From the NCBI RefSeq assembly GCF_037969875.1, contig NZ_CP150218.1, forward strand, positions 3,658,001 to 3,722,000: DNA of 64,000 nt, written 5' to 3'. This DNA comes from Paenibacillus sp. FSL R7-0337. GTDB taxonomy: Bacteria > Bacillota > Bacilli > Paenibacillales > Paenibacillaceae. The notes beneath the pieces are model-generated. The model was given only the letters and a program-made list of their open reading frames with translations. It was not told where the DNA came from and made no database searches. Made by a program: the position numbers and the translations under genes. This document shows positions 25,821 to 34,871 of the stretch, piece after piece (position 1 is the stretch's first letter; every line of letters begins with the position of its first letter).

Positions 25821-27485
25821 TCAGCCGCCTGCGCGGAGGGTTGGAAATCCGTTGTCCCGGGAGGCGTCCGGCAGGAAGGCCCTGCGCCAGATCCAGGCAT
25901 TCGCAGCTACCAGAATTACCATGTAGATGTATATTCCTGCAGGAATCAGGGTGAAGACATAGTGTAATCCGGCAAGCCCCCCCAGAATGAACAACTGGAC
26001 AAAGGCGCTGCCGGTGAATTCCTTCCGCTGCGCCGCCTCATACTTCTCCGAGAACGGGAGCGCCTTCGGGAACGTAAGGAAGCAAATAACGGCATACAGC
26101 AACAGAGCCAGCAGGACTACTACCATGTCTGCTATAATCCAGGAGCCTAAGAGAGCGATGAACACCGCCGCCTCCAGCAGAAAGAGCGGAACCAGCAGCT
26201 TCACGACCGCTGCCTTCAGCATTCCCCGGTAGACCAGCCCCTTGCCCGGCAAAGGAATCACCTGATAGATCCACGCACCCTTATAGCTGGCCGAGTAACG
26301 GACCATCTGCACGACTGTCATCAGCAGCAGCGCGCTGTAATAGATAAACAAAAAGGACTTGGAGCTTCTGATCCCGGCCAGATCGCCGCTCCATACCTGA
26401 TTGAAGATGAAGATAAAGGGAAAGATCAGCGAGAAGCCGATGGTCGGATAGACCCGGAGCTTGAACTCGCGTTCATTCTTCATCATCGACCAGGTGAAGC
26501 GGAAGAACATGGCCTCCGCTTTGTTCCGGCACACGGTCTCCGACAGCATCCGGGCAAACCGCCCGTTATCCCTGCCCTCTGCGCCATGCTCAGCCAGTTT
26601 CTGGAGGCTGCGTTCAAATACCGGCATCAGCCGGATGTAGGCGGCGAACATCACGGCAGGCACCACCACAGAGAGCGCTGTCAGAATAATCACGGACCGG
26701 CTTCCTGTTCCGCCTCCCAGCAGCTCGAACGGTGCCCCGAACCAGACCGGAGCCAGCAGGAAATGCCACCAGGCTGTAGCGAATTCCAGGCCCAGCGTTG
26801 ATAGATTGAATATCCGGCTAACCAGCTGTGCACCGACAGTTACCGCCACAGACAGGATAATCTGTACGTAGTTGATGATGTCCTTGAGCTTTTCCCCGTC
26901 AAAGAACCTCAGGATCAGCAGATAGATTAACGCAGTGAACACCAGAATGAAGCCGTCCATCAGCAGAATCTCAGCCGCGTACAGGAAGAAGAAGCCCGGC
27001 CCGTGCCGGAATAAAGAGAAGAGCAGCGAGGGTCCGGTGAAGGTCAGCGTTAAGGTCAGCAGATAGATCAGAATATGTAAGCTCTTGGCCATGTTCAGTG
27101 TGCGGCGGTCCACCGGCTTGGAGAAGAGGATATTCTTATCCCGCAAATCCAGCATTACCGTCGAGAAATCGGAGATCAGCGTTGTGGTGATCAGGAACAT
27201 CACTATACTGAACAGCAGACTCATCATCAGGATATGATGGTCTCTGGGCGCAACCATGGCGATCAGCATCAGCCCCAGCAGCAGATAGATCCACTGGACT
27301 CTGAAGGGCGAGCCCTCCATCTCCAGCTTGGAATTCTGCGACCCGGAGAACAGGGTAGGTGTCCGTCTGCCATCCATCGTCAGCTTGACCTGAAGAATGC
27401 GGCGCATGAGCGCATAATCGGCTCCCAGCCCCTTAAAGATCCACTGTACCCGGTCAAGCAGCTTCAGAATCCGGAATTCAGTCAT
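25821..27485 (-). CDS. ABC-2-type exporter permease
   Basis: This polytopic membrane protein of about 554 residues has at least ten hydrophobic segments and no nucleotide-binding motif. ATG 27485 overlaps the end of the ATPase gene by 8 nt, so translation is coupled and the two form one transporter. The family is not recognised closely. The size and LSDFSTVMLDLRDKN-like cytoplasmic segment fit large ABC-2 permeases of Paenibacillus. The substrate is unknown. Confidence 0.75.
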   Translation of the reverse strand: MTEFRILKLLDRVQWIFKGLGADYALMRRILQVKLTMDGRRTPTLFSGSQNSKLEMEGSPFRVQWIYLLLGLMLIAMVAPRDHHILMMSLLFSIVMFLITTTLISDFSTVMLDLRDKNILFSKPVDRRTLNMAKSLHILIYLLTLTLTFTGPSLLFSLFRHGPGFFFLYAAEILLMDGFILVFTALIYLLILRFFDGEKLKDIINYVQIILSVAVTVGAQLVSRIFNLSTLGLEFATAWWHFLLAPVWFGAPFELLGGGTGSRSVIILTALSVVVPAVMFAAYIRLMPVFERSLQKLAEHGAEGRDNGRFARMLSETVCRNKAEAMFFRFTWSMMKNEREFKLRVYPTIGFSLIFPFIFIFNQVWSGDLAGIRSSKSFLFIYYSALLLMTVVQMVRYSASYKGAWIYQVIPLPGKGLVYRGMLKAAVVKLLVPLFLLEAAVFIALLGSWIIADMVVVLLALLLYAVICFLTFPKALPFSEKYEAAQRKEFTGSAFVQLFILGGLAGLHYVFTLIPAGIYIYMVILVAANAWIWRRAFLPDASRDNGFPTLRAGG

Positions 27486-28278
27486 ACGCCGCACCCGCGC
27501 CAATCACAGCCACGAACTCACTTGCAATATCCCTGTATTGATCGAACCCGGTCAGCTGATTGAAAATCTCCTCCAGCGACCCCTCCCGGCTCTGCTCCCG
27601 CAGCTGCGTGAAGGTACCGTCCGCGACAATATCGCCTCCATCCAGCAGGATGATCCGGCTGCTGATTCTCTCGACCACATCCATAATATGCGAGGAATAA
27701 AAGATCGTCTTGCCCCTGGCGGCAAGCGTGGCGAAGATTTCCTTGACCACCATTACACTGTTAGCATCCAGTCCGCTGAGCGGCTCATCCAGGAACAGAA
27801 TATCCGGGTCATGCAGCATGCTGGCAATCAGCAGCACCTTCTGCTTCATTCCCTTGGAGTAAGAGGCAATCCGCATATCATAGGCCTTCTCCATACCCAG
27901 CAGCCCCATCAGCTTCCGCGCCTTGTCATCGGCATCCGCCTGCTTCAGTCCATACAGCTCACCGGTGAAGGTCAGATACTCCCGCGCCGTCAGGCTGTCA
28001 TATAGCTCTGCCACCTCGGGCACGTATCCGATCCTTCTTTTGTACGCTGTATCCCCGTCTGAGATATCCCTGCCAAAAATCCGTATCGTTCCGTTATATC
28101 CCTCCACCAGCCCGAGCATAATCTTGACTGTCGTGCTTTTGCCGGCCCCATTGGGTCCGATATATCCGATAATCTGCCCACGGTATACCTTCAGATCAAT
28201 TCCCCGCAGCACCATCCGGCCACTATAATTCATCCACAAGCCCTCAATTGAGATAACCGGCTCTTCCGTTAAGACCAT
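27478..28278 (-). CDS. ABC exporter ATP-binding protein
   Basis: This 266-residue ATPase has Walker A GPNGAGKST, signature SYSKGMKQK, Walker B ILFLDEPLSGLD and switch SSHIM. The signature SKGMKQ and short C-terminus fit ABC-2 exporters of the YthP/EcsA kind. ATG 28278, after AAGGGAGAGAG, is chosen; the frame is open much further upstream, but that extension lacks homology. It forms an operon with the downstream permease. The terminator at 28414 separates it from the UbiA operon. Confidence 0.88.
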   Translation of the reverse strand: MVLTEEPVISIEGLWMNYSGRMVLRGIDLKVYRGQIIGYIGPNGAGKSTTVKIMLGLVEGYNGTIRIFGRDISDGDTAYKRRIGYVPEVAELYDSLTAREYLTFTGELYGLKQADADDKARKLMGLLGMEKAYDMRIASYSKGMKQKVLLIASMLHDPDILFLDEPLSGLDANSVMVVKEIFATLAARGKTIFYSSHIMDVVERISSRIILLDGGDIVADGTFTQLREQSREGSLEEIFNQLTGFDQYRDIASEFVAVIGAGAAYD

Positions 28279-28413
28279 TGACGTCTCTCTCCCTTCGGTA
28301 AGCGTACTCTTCCTTCCAGCAACAGAAAGTACCATTAACCCTATTCTAGCAAATTTTAGCACTTGATTCCTGTGATTAATCGCAGCGGGAATTCTGCATA
28401 GACCCGAAAACAG

Positions 28414-28441
28414 CAAAAAGAGCAGCCCCTAGGCTACTCTT
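28414..28441 (-). terminator. Rho-independent terminator of the prenyltransferase operon
   Basis: On the minus strand AAGAGTAGCC pairs with GGCTGCTCTT around a 4-nt loop, then TTTTG. It lies 30 nt after the oxidoreductase stop. Confidence 0.78.
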
Positions 28442-28470
28442 GATGAATTTGCTATGCGGACAAGGAATGA

Positions 28471-29466
28471 TTACCTTAAGCGGATTCGCTCACGCCTCCG
28501 GGCAGATTCCAGACAGCTCTCGATCAGCCTCATATTCAGCAGCGGGTCCTCTTCCGCAATCCAGGGCTTGCCGCTGAAGACTGCCCTGGCGAAATGGTCG
28601 GCCTGCTGGACGTAAGGGTTAGCACCAACGGCCTCGACACGCCGGGGCTCACCGCCCCCGTACACGAAGAACTCCGCATCATCGAATCTGGCGTTGAACG
28701 GCATCGGAATTTCGATCCGCCCCTGCGTACCGAGGACCTCCAGCAGCTGGCGGTTGTACGCCCACATCCCGCAGTCGAAGATCAGGCTCTTCCCGCCGGG
28801 GAACTCCACTAGCCCGGAGGCCACCATATCTACATTGTCATGCTCCGGCGAGAACAGCGCGTGCACGGTTACGGCTTCAGGCTCTGTACCGAACAGCAGC
28901 CGCGCGGCTGTGAGCGGGTAGCAGCCGACATCATAGAGTGATCCGCCTCCCCAGGCAGCGTTGAAGCGGATGTTGGAGGTATCCGTAGCATCGTTATAGG
29001 TGAATGTGCCGCGGATGGAACGCACCGCACCAATCTCGCCGCTGGCGATAATCACCTGCAGCTCATTGATGCGCGGATGATGGCGGTACATATAAGCCTC
29101 CGCCAAGTGAACGCCCGCCTTCCGGCAGGCCTCTACCATCTCGGCCGCCTCACGGCTGTTCAGCGCAATCGGCTTCTCGCATAGGATATGCTTACCGGCT
29201 TCAGCCGCGCGGATCACCCATTCACAGTGGAGATGATTGGGAAGCGGAATGTAGACGGCATCCACCTCCGGGTCCGCAAGCAGCTCTTCATAGCTGCCAT
29301 ATGCCTGCTCAATGCCGAATTCAGCGGCTACGCTGCTGCTCTTCGTGAGTCCACGGCTGGCAACCGCCCGGATCACTCCGGTCTCGGACTCCTGGATTGC
29401 CGGCATTACCGAACCCGTAGCAATCTGCGCGCAGCCCATAATTCCCCAGCGAAGCTTCTCTCCCAA
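28471..29466 (-). CDS. Gfo/Idh/MocA-family oxidoreductase, last gene of the prenyltransferase operon
   Basis: This protein of about 331 residues has a Rossmann motif starting WGIMGCAQIA, the ILCEKPIA catalytic-lysine motif, and a substrate domain with VGCYPLTAARLL. TTG 29466 is preferred over an ATG at 29499 that overlaps the previous gene, because AAGGAAGGTG lies 6 nt before the TTG. The gap to the upstream UbiA gene is 14 nt, so it is probably cotranscribed. It may oxidise or reduce a cyclic polyol or sugar-like intermediate. The link to the prenyltransferases is by position only. Confidence 0.85.
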   Translation of the reverse strand: MGEKLRWGIMGCAQIATGSVMPAIQESETGVIRAVASRGLTKSSSVAAEFGIEQAYGSYEELLADPEVDAVYIPLPNHLHCEWVIRAAEAGKHILCEKPIALNSREAAEMVEACRKAGVHLAEAYMYRHHPRINELQVIIASGEIGAVRSIRGTFTYNDATDTSNIRFNAAWGGGSLYDVGCYPLTAARLLFGTEPEAVTVHALFSPEHDNVDMVASGLVEFPGGKSLIFDCGMWAYNRQLLEVLGTQGRIEIPMPFNARFDDAEFFVYGGGEPRRVEAVGANPYVQQADHFARAVFSGKPWIAEEDPLLNMRLIESCLESARRRERIRLR

Positions 29467-29480
29467 AGTTATCACCTTCC

Positions 29481-30440
29481 TTATCTTAGTGTGACCCATA
29501 TAACAGCTATACCCAGCACAAGGATTCTTGCCGCACTCATAAGCACGAAATTCTTCACCGCCAGAATGAAGGTCGTGCCTTTATGCTGCTCCTGATAGAA
29601 ACGTGCAATATTGCGGTGCAGCGGAATCAGGGTCAGCAGGAGCAGCAGGACCAGGACCGGATGGACCCCGAGCAGCACCAGCACAATCAGATCGGCAAAA
29701 GACACATAATAGAGCAGCCTCCACAGCAGCAGCGCATTCTCCCGTCCGATGTAGACCGGCAGCGTGTATCTGCGGTTCTCGATATCATCTTCAATATCGC
29801 AAATATTGTTCGCCAGCATAATTCCGGCAATACCCAGAATGGCCGGGACGGAGAACCAGAACAGATACAGCACCTCAAGGAAATTGATATGCAGGCTGAT
29901 CCATTCGCCCTTCAGCAGTAGCGTGACCACCGCCTGATCCGAATGAATATAGGCCGAGATGAAAATAATGACGAACCCCATGAACAGCCCGGAGAACAGT
30001 TCTCCGAGCGGCATCCGCGAGATGGGGATCGGTCCGAAGGAGTACAGGATGCCGATCAGGAACGAGAGTCCCCCGAGCAGGAATACCAGCAGTCCGGTCT
30101 GGAATACCAGGGCAATGCCCCCGCCTGCCGCCAGCACAAGGAGAATGACGATCAGCGCCACCACCGTAGACTCCTTCAGCTTGAAGCGGACAATCGGATT
30201 ATGGGTCTCATACCCGTAGCCATGGGTTTTGGCAGCCTTTTTGAAATCATAATAGTTGTTGATTGCTGTTGTTGCCATATCAAAGCTTAAGAGGGACACC
30301 AGCATCAGCACGAAGCGCAGGATATAGAAGTCCTCGAACCGGTACAGGGCATACAGCGTCCCCAGCAGCAGCGGGAGCATACTGGCCACCTTCGTCGGCA
30401 GCTCGACAAACTTGAAGAAAGTTCTTATATTCACGGCCAT
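29481..30440 (-). CDS. UbiA-superfamily membrane prenyltransferase (first type)
   Basis: This 319-residue integral membrane protein has about eight to nine helices. An allylic-diphosphate binding region is seen at NNYYDFKKA (first motif; the consensus second Asp and the GTD part are altered) and at ANNICDIEDDIENRRYT (second motif, acidic residues intact). It resembles MenA-type enzymes that prenylate aromatic or quinone acceptors, but the altered first motif sets it apart from housekeeping MenA. It lies 26 nt after the unknown beta-rich protein gene. The start is ATG 30440; GTG two codons later has slightly better spacing from AAGGA. Confidence 0.85.
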   Translation of the reverse strand: MAVNIRTFFKFVELPTKVASMLPLLLGTLYALYRFEDFYILRFVLMLVSLLSFDMATTAINNYYDFKKAAKTHGYGYETHNPIVRFKLKESTVVALIVILLVLAAGGGIALVFQTGLLVFLLGGLSFLIGILYSFGPIPISRMPLGELFSGLFMGFVIIFISAYIHSDQAVVTLLLKGEWISLHINFLEVLYLFWFSVPAILGIAGIMLANNICDIEDDIENRRYTLPVYIGRENALLLWRLLYYVSFADLIVLVLLGVHPVLVLLLLLTLIPLHRNIARFYQEQHKGTTFILAVKNFVLMSAARILVLGIAVIWVTLR

Positions 30441-30466
30441 TCATCCTTATCAGTCATATGAGCACG

Positions 30467-31240
30467 TTACTGTGCAGTGGTTGTAATAGTAATCGGCGAC
30501 CATTCAGCGATAACCGTCTGTCCGTGCGCCGACACGCTGCCTTCCGGGGTCAGGTCCTTCTCCGTCATGATGCCCAGAGCAATCGTGAAGCTGTTGAATT
30601 TCACGGGCACATTCCGCTCGCGCCGCACCTCATTGCCATTTACATAGAAGACAGCCTCATTGTTACCCCGGTGGTAGGTGATGGCGTACGTGTTGAATTC
30701 ACGCGGCTTGAAGTCCGTATCCTCCTTGAAAATACAGAAGTATTTGGTTCCTCCCGTCTCGGGTACGGTTACTCCGGGGAACGGAAGGATGCCGTACACA
30801 CTCGCATATTTATCGTTGCCCGCGAAGAAATCAAGCGCCGCGCCTGTGGTGAAGTCCAGCAGATTCAGTGACACATAGCCGTCATACAGATCCCCCGGGG
30901 CAGTGCCCTGTGTGCGGGCGCGGATCTGGAGCTCGAAGCGGATTTCGCCTGCCTCCGGGATGTCTACCGGCCGGGCCGAATAATACATATGCTTGGCATT
31001 ATCCAGAATCTGCACCTGATCATGACGGCGGCTCAGCTGAGCCCGTACGTACAGATGATCATTACGCACGATCACCACCGCTTCCGGCTCACGATACGCC
31101 CAGAACGAGCCGTCCGGCAGCTTGAAGCCGCCCGTTTGCCAGACCTTTCCTTCTTCCAGAATCGTATGGAAATCCCCGATCACCATTTGCTTGCCCTGTG
31201 TTGCAGGCATATCTTCGTTCGTTGGCAGATGCTTGTCCAT
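30467..31240 (-). CDS. Uncharacterised beta-rich protein between two prenyltransferase genes
   Basis: This 257-residue soluble protein is not assigned to a characterised family. It has no signal peptide or membrane helix. Alternating beta-strand sequence with HMYYSARPVDIP, an FELQIRAR strand, NLLDFTTGAALDFFAGNDKYA and ITYHRGNNEAVFYVNGNEV suggests a concanavalin-like or lipocalin-like sandwich; it may belong to a DUF6081-like family, unverified. ATG 31240 sits behind GGGAG. Its place inside the UbiA operon suggests it binds or converts a hydrophobic intermediate. That is inference. Confidence 0.8.
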   Translation of the reverse strand: MDKHLPTNEDMPATQGKQMVIGDFHTILEEGKVWQTGGFKLPDGSFWAYREPEAVVIVRNDHLYVRAQLSRRHDQVQILDNAKHMYYSARPVDIPEAGEIRFELQIRARTQGTAPGDLYDGYVSLNLLDFTTGAALDFFAGNDKYASVYGILPFPGVTVPETGGTKYFCIFKEDTDFKPREFNTYAITYHRGNNEAVFYVNGNEVRRERNVPVKFNSFTIALGIMTEKDLTPEGSVSAHGQTVIAEWSPITITTTAQ

Positions 31241-31288
31241 GAATTCTCCCGCTTTCTTTAGTGTAGTAGCCTATCCATTTCTTATATT

Positions 31289-32209
31289 CTAAAATAGACC
31301 CTGAATCAGCAGCGCCACCGTCATGACCGCCCCGCAGCGTACCGATGCGCGCTGTGAAGCACCCATAAGCGGCAGATAAGCTTCAGAAGGATTCTCCGGC
31401 TGGAGGCTGCGGTAGATCCGTATCGGGGCAATGGCTGTCAGCAGAGCGAGCAGCGCATATACCGGCAAGATATGAAGCAGCACACATGCAATCAGTGAAG
31501 CATAAGAGATATAGAGCAGCACCTGGGAGAAAATCAGCGCTCTGCGTTCCCCCCATACCACGACCAGTGTAAGCTTGCCGGCCTGCTTGTCAGCTCTCCA
31601 GTGCAGAAAGTGATGATTGAACAGCAGCAGGGTAGTGAGCAGCCCGCTTGGCAGCGAGAGCAGCACCGGCTTCAGGCTGAACGCTCCCGTCTGAACAAAA
31701 TAAGCGCCAAGCACCGGCATTAATCCAAAGGCAAGAAAGATGGCAAGCTCGCTGTAGCCCTTGCCCCGGTATCCGAACCGCAGCGGCGGCGCCACATAGA
31801 AATAAGCGATCAGCGCCCCTCCGGCCACGAACCACAGAATCTCCCAGCCGCTGTAGAGACTGAGCAGCAGACCGCAGCCAGCCGCAACGGCCAGCAGACC
31901 CCAGGTCAGCAGGGCAAACAGCGACTCACGCATAACGCCCCCCGACAGGAACCCGGAGTTCGTGGAGATGGCTCCAGGAGTATGCTGGGCCTCTGTATCG
32001 GTTCCGTTGCGGAAATCCCACAAGTCATTTACCATATTGGAGAATAAATGGGCTGCAGCCGCTCCAATGAACGTTATTACAAATAAAAACGGATGGAATA
32101 CTCCCTGCCATACATAGGCCCCGGCCGTTCCCAGGACAACCGGTATGAGCATAACAGGGATCACTCCAAACCGTGAGGCTTTCTTAAATATGTTCCACTT
32201 CTCCATCAT
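31289..32209 (-). CDS. UbiA-superfamily membrane prenyltransferase (second type), Fur-box operon leader
   Basis: This 306-residue polytopic protein has a clear first Asp-rich motif, NDLWDFRNGTD. The second motif is altered: HHFLHWRADKQAGKLTL, where NNxRD is usual; DKQAGK is kept. It resembles MenA/UbiA enzymes that transfer a prenyl chain to an aromatic acceptor. It is the first gene of the four-gene operon. AGGAG lies 12 nt before ATG 32209. A perfect Fur box and a TATAAT lie upstream. It is distinct in sequence from the second UbiA protein encoded downstream, so the two probably act on different steps. Confidence 0.85.
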   Translation of the reverse strand: MMEKWNIFKKASRFGVIPVMLIPVVLGTAGAYVWQGVFHPFLFVITFIGAAAAHLFSNMVNDLWDFRNGTDTEAQHTPGAISTNSGFLSGGVMRESLFALLTWGLLAVAAGCGLLLSLYSGWEILWFVAGGALIAYFYVAPPLRFGYRGKGYSELAIFLAFGLMPVLGAYFVQTGAFSLKPVLLSLPSGLLTTLLLFNHHFLHWRADKQAGKLTLVVVWGERRALIFSQVLLYISYASLIACVLLHILPVYALLALLTAIAPIRIYRSLQPENPSEAYLPLMGASQRASVRCGAVMTVALLIQGLF

Positions 32210-32238
32210 GCCAAGAAATATCTCCTTTTATTATTATT

Positions 32239-32266
32239 TGATAATGATTATCATTAAATTATTATA
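32239..32266 (-). promoter_or_regulatory. Perfect Fur box and -10 element upstream of the prenyltransferase operon
   Basis: TGATAATGATTATCA (32239-32253) is an exact 7-1-7 inverted repeat of the Bacillus Fur box. On the minus strand TATAAT lies at 32266-32261, so the box would sit over the transcription start. The -35 is weak. The site is 30-44 nt before the UbiA start codon and about 130 nt before the divergent cyclic-di-GMP gene. Confidence 0.85.
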
Positions 32267-32274
32267 CATCAAAA

Positions 32275-32281
32275 TTCGACA
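32275..32281. promoter_or_regulatory. Perfect Spo0A box in the shared intergenic region
   Basis: TTCGACA is the exact complement of the 0A box TGTCGAA. It lies just upstream of the minus-strand -10 element and about 100 nt upstream of the divergent GGDEF-EAL gene. A seven-base match can arise by chance. Confidence 0.4.
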
Positions 32282-32380
32282 CTTTGGACAGATTTACGCT
32301 GCAAAATATTCCCTAATCGTGGTACACTATAATCGATGGTACTTATTTCCTATTAAATCTTAAATAATGAAGGGGATCAG

Positions 32381-34750
32381 ATGAAACTCCGCCAAAAAAT
32401 AATCATCTTCATTAGTTTTGTCGCTATCCTCGGCATTGGCGCCACCTATCTGATGCTTCACCTGATTCTGCTGAACCGCTTCGAGAAGCTGGATGAGGCA
32501 GAGCTGGAGCGCAACCTGAGCAAGGCTACCGCTGCTTATCATCAAGAGCTGGAGAACCTGAGAACGGGACTCCTTGATGTTGCTGTCCGTGATGAAACCT
32601 ACAGGTTCATGGAGAATTCAGCAGCTACCGGCTCTGCTGACTCCGGTAGTACGGTTGCCGCCTTCATCCGCAACAGCCTTGAACCGGCTGCTTATCCAAT
32701 GAATCATTTCGATATGATTGCCCTGCTTGATCTAGACGGACAACCGCTGTATGGCGGCTCTTATGATCTGCCGGCAGGAATGGTCACCCCGTTAACCCAG
32801 GAGCAGCTAACGCTAATGAAGCTGATCCGAAGCCGTCTGCCTGTGCCGCAAGCTCCCGGCGAGAGCCGGAGCGGCTTCGTTAATCTGGACAAGGGGACTA
32901 TGCTAATTACCCTTACACCTATTCTTAACAGCAGCAAGGACAAGCCGGTCATCGGAACGGCCATTGCCGGACAGATGCTGCACCAGGACCGGATCGCTCA
33001 GATCTGGGAGGATACCCTGTCAAAGGTGGAGATGTCGCGCCTCACCACCCCCCTGCTTGCGGATAGCGGAGGCGAACGCGTCTGGACTAGCCCTGCCCGA
33101 GGCGGGCAGATGTGCATTCATACAGTACTAGACGATCTGTTCGGCGATCCCGGAATGGTCCTCACCCTGAAGGAACCCCGCCAGTTCTACAACAGCGGGC
33201 TCAAGTCGCTCTCCACCTTCCGTATATTCTATTTCATCTCCATTATGTTAATGCTGGGCGCAAGCCTCCTCTTCGTGAACCGGTTCATTCTGAGAAGAAT
33301 GTCTTCTCTGGTCCGCAACATCCGTAGAATCGGCAGCAGCAAGGATCTGTCGATCCGGATTCCCAGCTCCGGGCAGGATGAATTCAGCGAAGTTGAGGTC
33401 GAATTCAACCGGATGATTGATTCGCTGGAGCAGACCCAGGACGAGCTGCGGCAGCAATCGATGCTGGACCCGCTGACCCGGCTGCCCAACCGCTCCCTGT
33501 TTTTCGACAAATTAAATGAAGCGATTGCCGCCGTTAAGGGAAGTGACCGCCAGATCGTGCTGGTCTTCATTGATCTGGATCATTTCAAGACGGTGAACGA
33601 TACCCTCGGCCATGATTTCGGCGATGCTATCCTCAAGGAGACTGCCTTCCGCATCACACAGGTTGTCGGCAAGCATGATGTGGTCTCCCGGCTCGGCGGG
33701 GATGAATTCACCATTCTGCTCTACGATGTGCCTGATGAAGGCAGCATTGCCCGGCAGCTCTCCCGGATTCAGGAAGCCCTGTCCATGCCGCACCGGATCA
33801 AAGGACATCTTCTATATAATACCGCTAGCATCGGCATCAGTATTTATCCGCAGAACGGGGAAGACGCCGATTATCTGGTCAAGCAGGCGGACCTGGCTAT
33901 GTTCCACGTCAAGGAGACCGGCCGCAATAATATTTTTCAATATTCAGAGGATCTGGAAGCAGGCATCCGGCGCAAAAAAGTACTGGCCCAGCAGCTCCTC
34001 TCCGCTGCCGCCGGGAACGAGTTCGAGCTGCACTACCAGCCGATTCTCAGCACGGGGCATGGACAGGTGTCCAAGGTGGAGGCCCTGCTGCGCTGGAACA
34101 ATCCGGGCTATGGCAATATCTCACCGGCCGAATTCATTCCGCTGGCGGAGAGCAGCGGCTCCATTGTCGGCATCGGCAGCTGGGTGCTGCGCCAGGTCTG
34201 CTCTGATATGCGCGATTTCCGCAGCCGGGGGCTTGAGCTTACAGCCGCAGTGAACATCTCCGCGCTGCAGCTCATGCAGCCGGGCCTGCTGGAGCTGCTC
34301 TTAGAGCTGCTGGATGAATATGAGCTGCCGGCCTCCAGCCTGGAGCTGGAAATCACGGAGAGCGTGCTCGTCTCCGGGGACGGCATCTTCCTGTCGCTGC
34401 AGCAGCTTCGGGCCCATGGCTTCCGGATCTCGCTGGATGATTTCGGTACCGGCTTCTCCTCCCTCAGCTATCTGCGGCGCTTCCCGGTGGATGTGATCAA
34501 GATTGACCGTTCCTTCATCTCCGAGATGTCGCGGGAGGCCCAAGGGGATGTGCTCGTCAAGGCGATTATCGAGCTGAGCCATAATCTGGGGCTGCGCGTA
34601 GTCTCTGAAGGCATTGAGCATAGAGAGCAATTCGATATGCTGCGGGAGCTGGGCAGCGACGAGCTTCAGGGTTACTATATCAGCCGGCCGCTTCAGGCCC
34701 AGGCGCTATATTCTTTTCTGGAGCGAGGTAATTATTACACCAGACGATAA
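32381..34750 (+). CDS. CHASE4-HAMP-GGDEF-EAL membrane protein (cyclic-di-GMP turnover)
   Basis: This 789-residue protein has a first membrane helix (about residues 7-28), an extracellular sensor of about 240 residues with the CHASE4-like VRDETYRFM, a second helix near residue 285, a HAMP region, GGDEF (RLGGDEFTIL) and EAL (EALLRW, ITESVL, DDFGTGFSS, IKID, EGIEH). Both catalytic domains look complete, and no RxxD site is present. GAAGGGG precedes ATG 32381. It is divergent from the prenyltransferase operon and shares its Fur-box region. Confidence 0.9.
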   Translation: MKLRQKIIIFISFVAILGIGATYLMLHLILLNRFEKLDEAELERNLSKATAAYHQELENLRTGLLDVAVRDETYRFMENSAATGSADSGSTVAAFIRNSLEPAAYPMNHFDMIALLDLDGQPLYGGSYDLPAGMVTPLTQEQLTLMKLIRSRLPVPQAPGESRSGFVNLDKGTMLITLTPILNSSKDKPVIGTAIAGQMLHQDRIAQIWEDTLSKVEMSRLTTPLLADSGGERVWTSPARGGQMCIHTVLDDLFGDPGMVLTLKEPRQFYNSGLKSLSTFRIFYFISIMLMLGASLLFVNRFILRRMSSLVRNIRRIGSSKDLSIRIPSSGQDEFSEVEVEFNRMIDSLEQTQDELRQQSMLDPLTRLPNRSLFFDKLNEAIAAVKGSDRQIVLVFIDLDHFKTVNDTLGHDFGDAILKETAFRITQVVGKHDVVSRLGGDEFTILLYDVPDEGSIARQLSRIQEALSMPHRIKGHLLYNTASIGISIYPQNGEDADYLVKQADLAMFHVKETGRNNIFQYSEDLEAGIRRKKVLAQQLLSAAAGNEFELHYQPILSTGHGQVSKVEALLRWNNPGYGNISPAEFIPLAESSGSIVGIGSWVLRQVCSDMRDFRSRGLELTAAVNISALQLMQPGLLELLLELLDEYELPASSLELEITESVLVSGDGIFLSLQQLRAHGFRISLDDFGTGFSSLSYLRRFPVDVIKIDRSFISEMSREAQGDVLVKAIIELSHNLGLRVVSEGIEHREQFDMLRELGSDELQGYYISRPLQAQALYSFLERGNYYTRR

Positions 34751-34800
34751 GAGACTTCTTTATAGGCAAGCTACTGGCGATATGATATGATAGGCAAGCT

Positions 34801-34832
34801 GATAACAGCACCCGACCCAGGGTGCTGTTATC
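34801..34832. promoter_or_regulatory. Perfect 13-bp stem-loop upstream of the SatP-type gene
   Basis: GATAACAGCACCC pairs exactly with GGGTGCTGTTATC around a 6-nt loop, with no T-run on either side. It is preceded by the direct repeat ATAGGCAAGCT (34762-34772 and 34790-34800). It lies 22 nt before the ribosome binding site. It could be a terminator remnant, an attenuator or an operator. Confidence 0.6.
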
Positions 34833-34871
34833 CTATGCGAACACTTATGAAAATTGGAGGCTTTCATTGTT

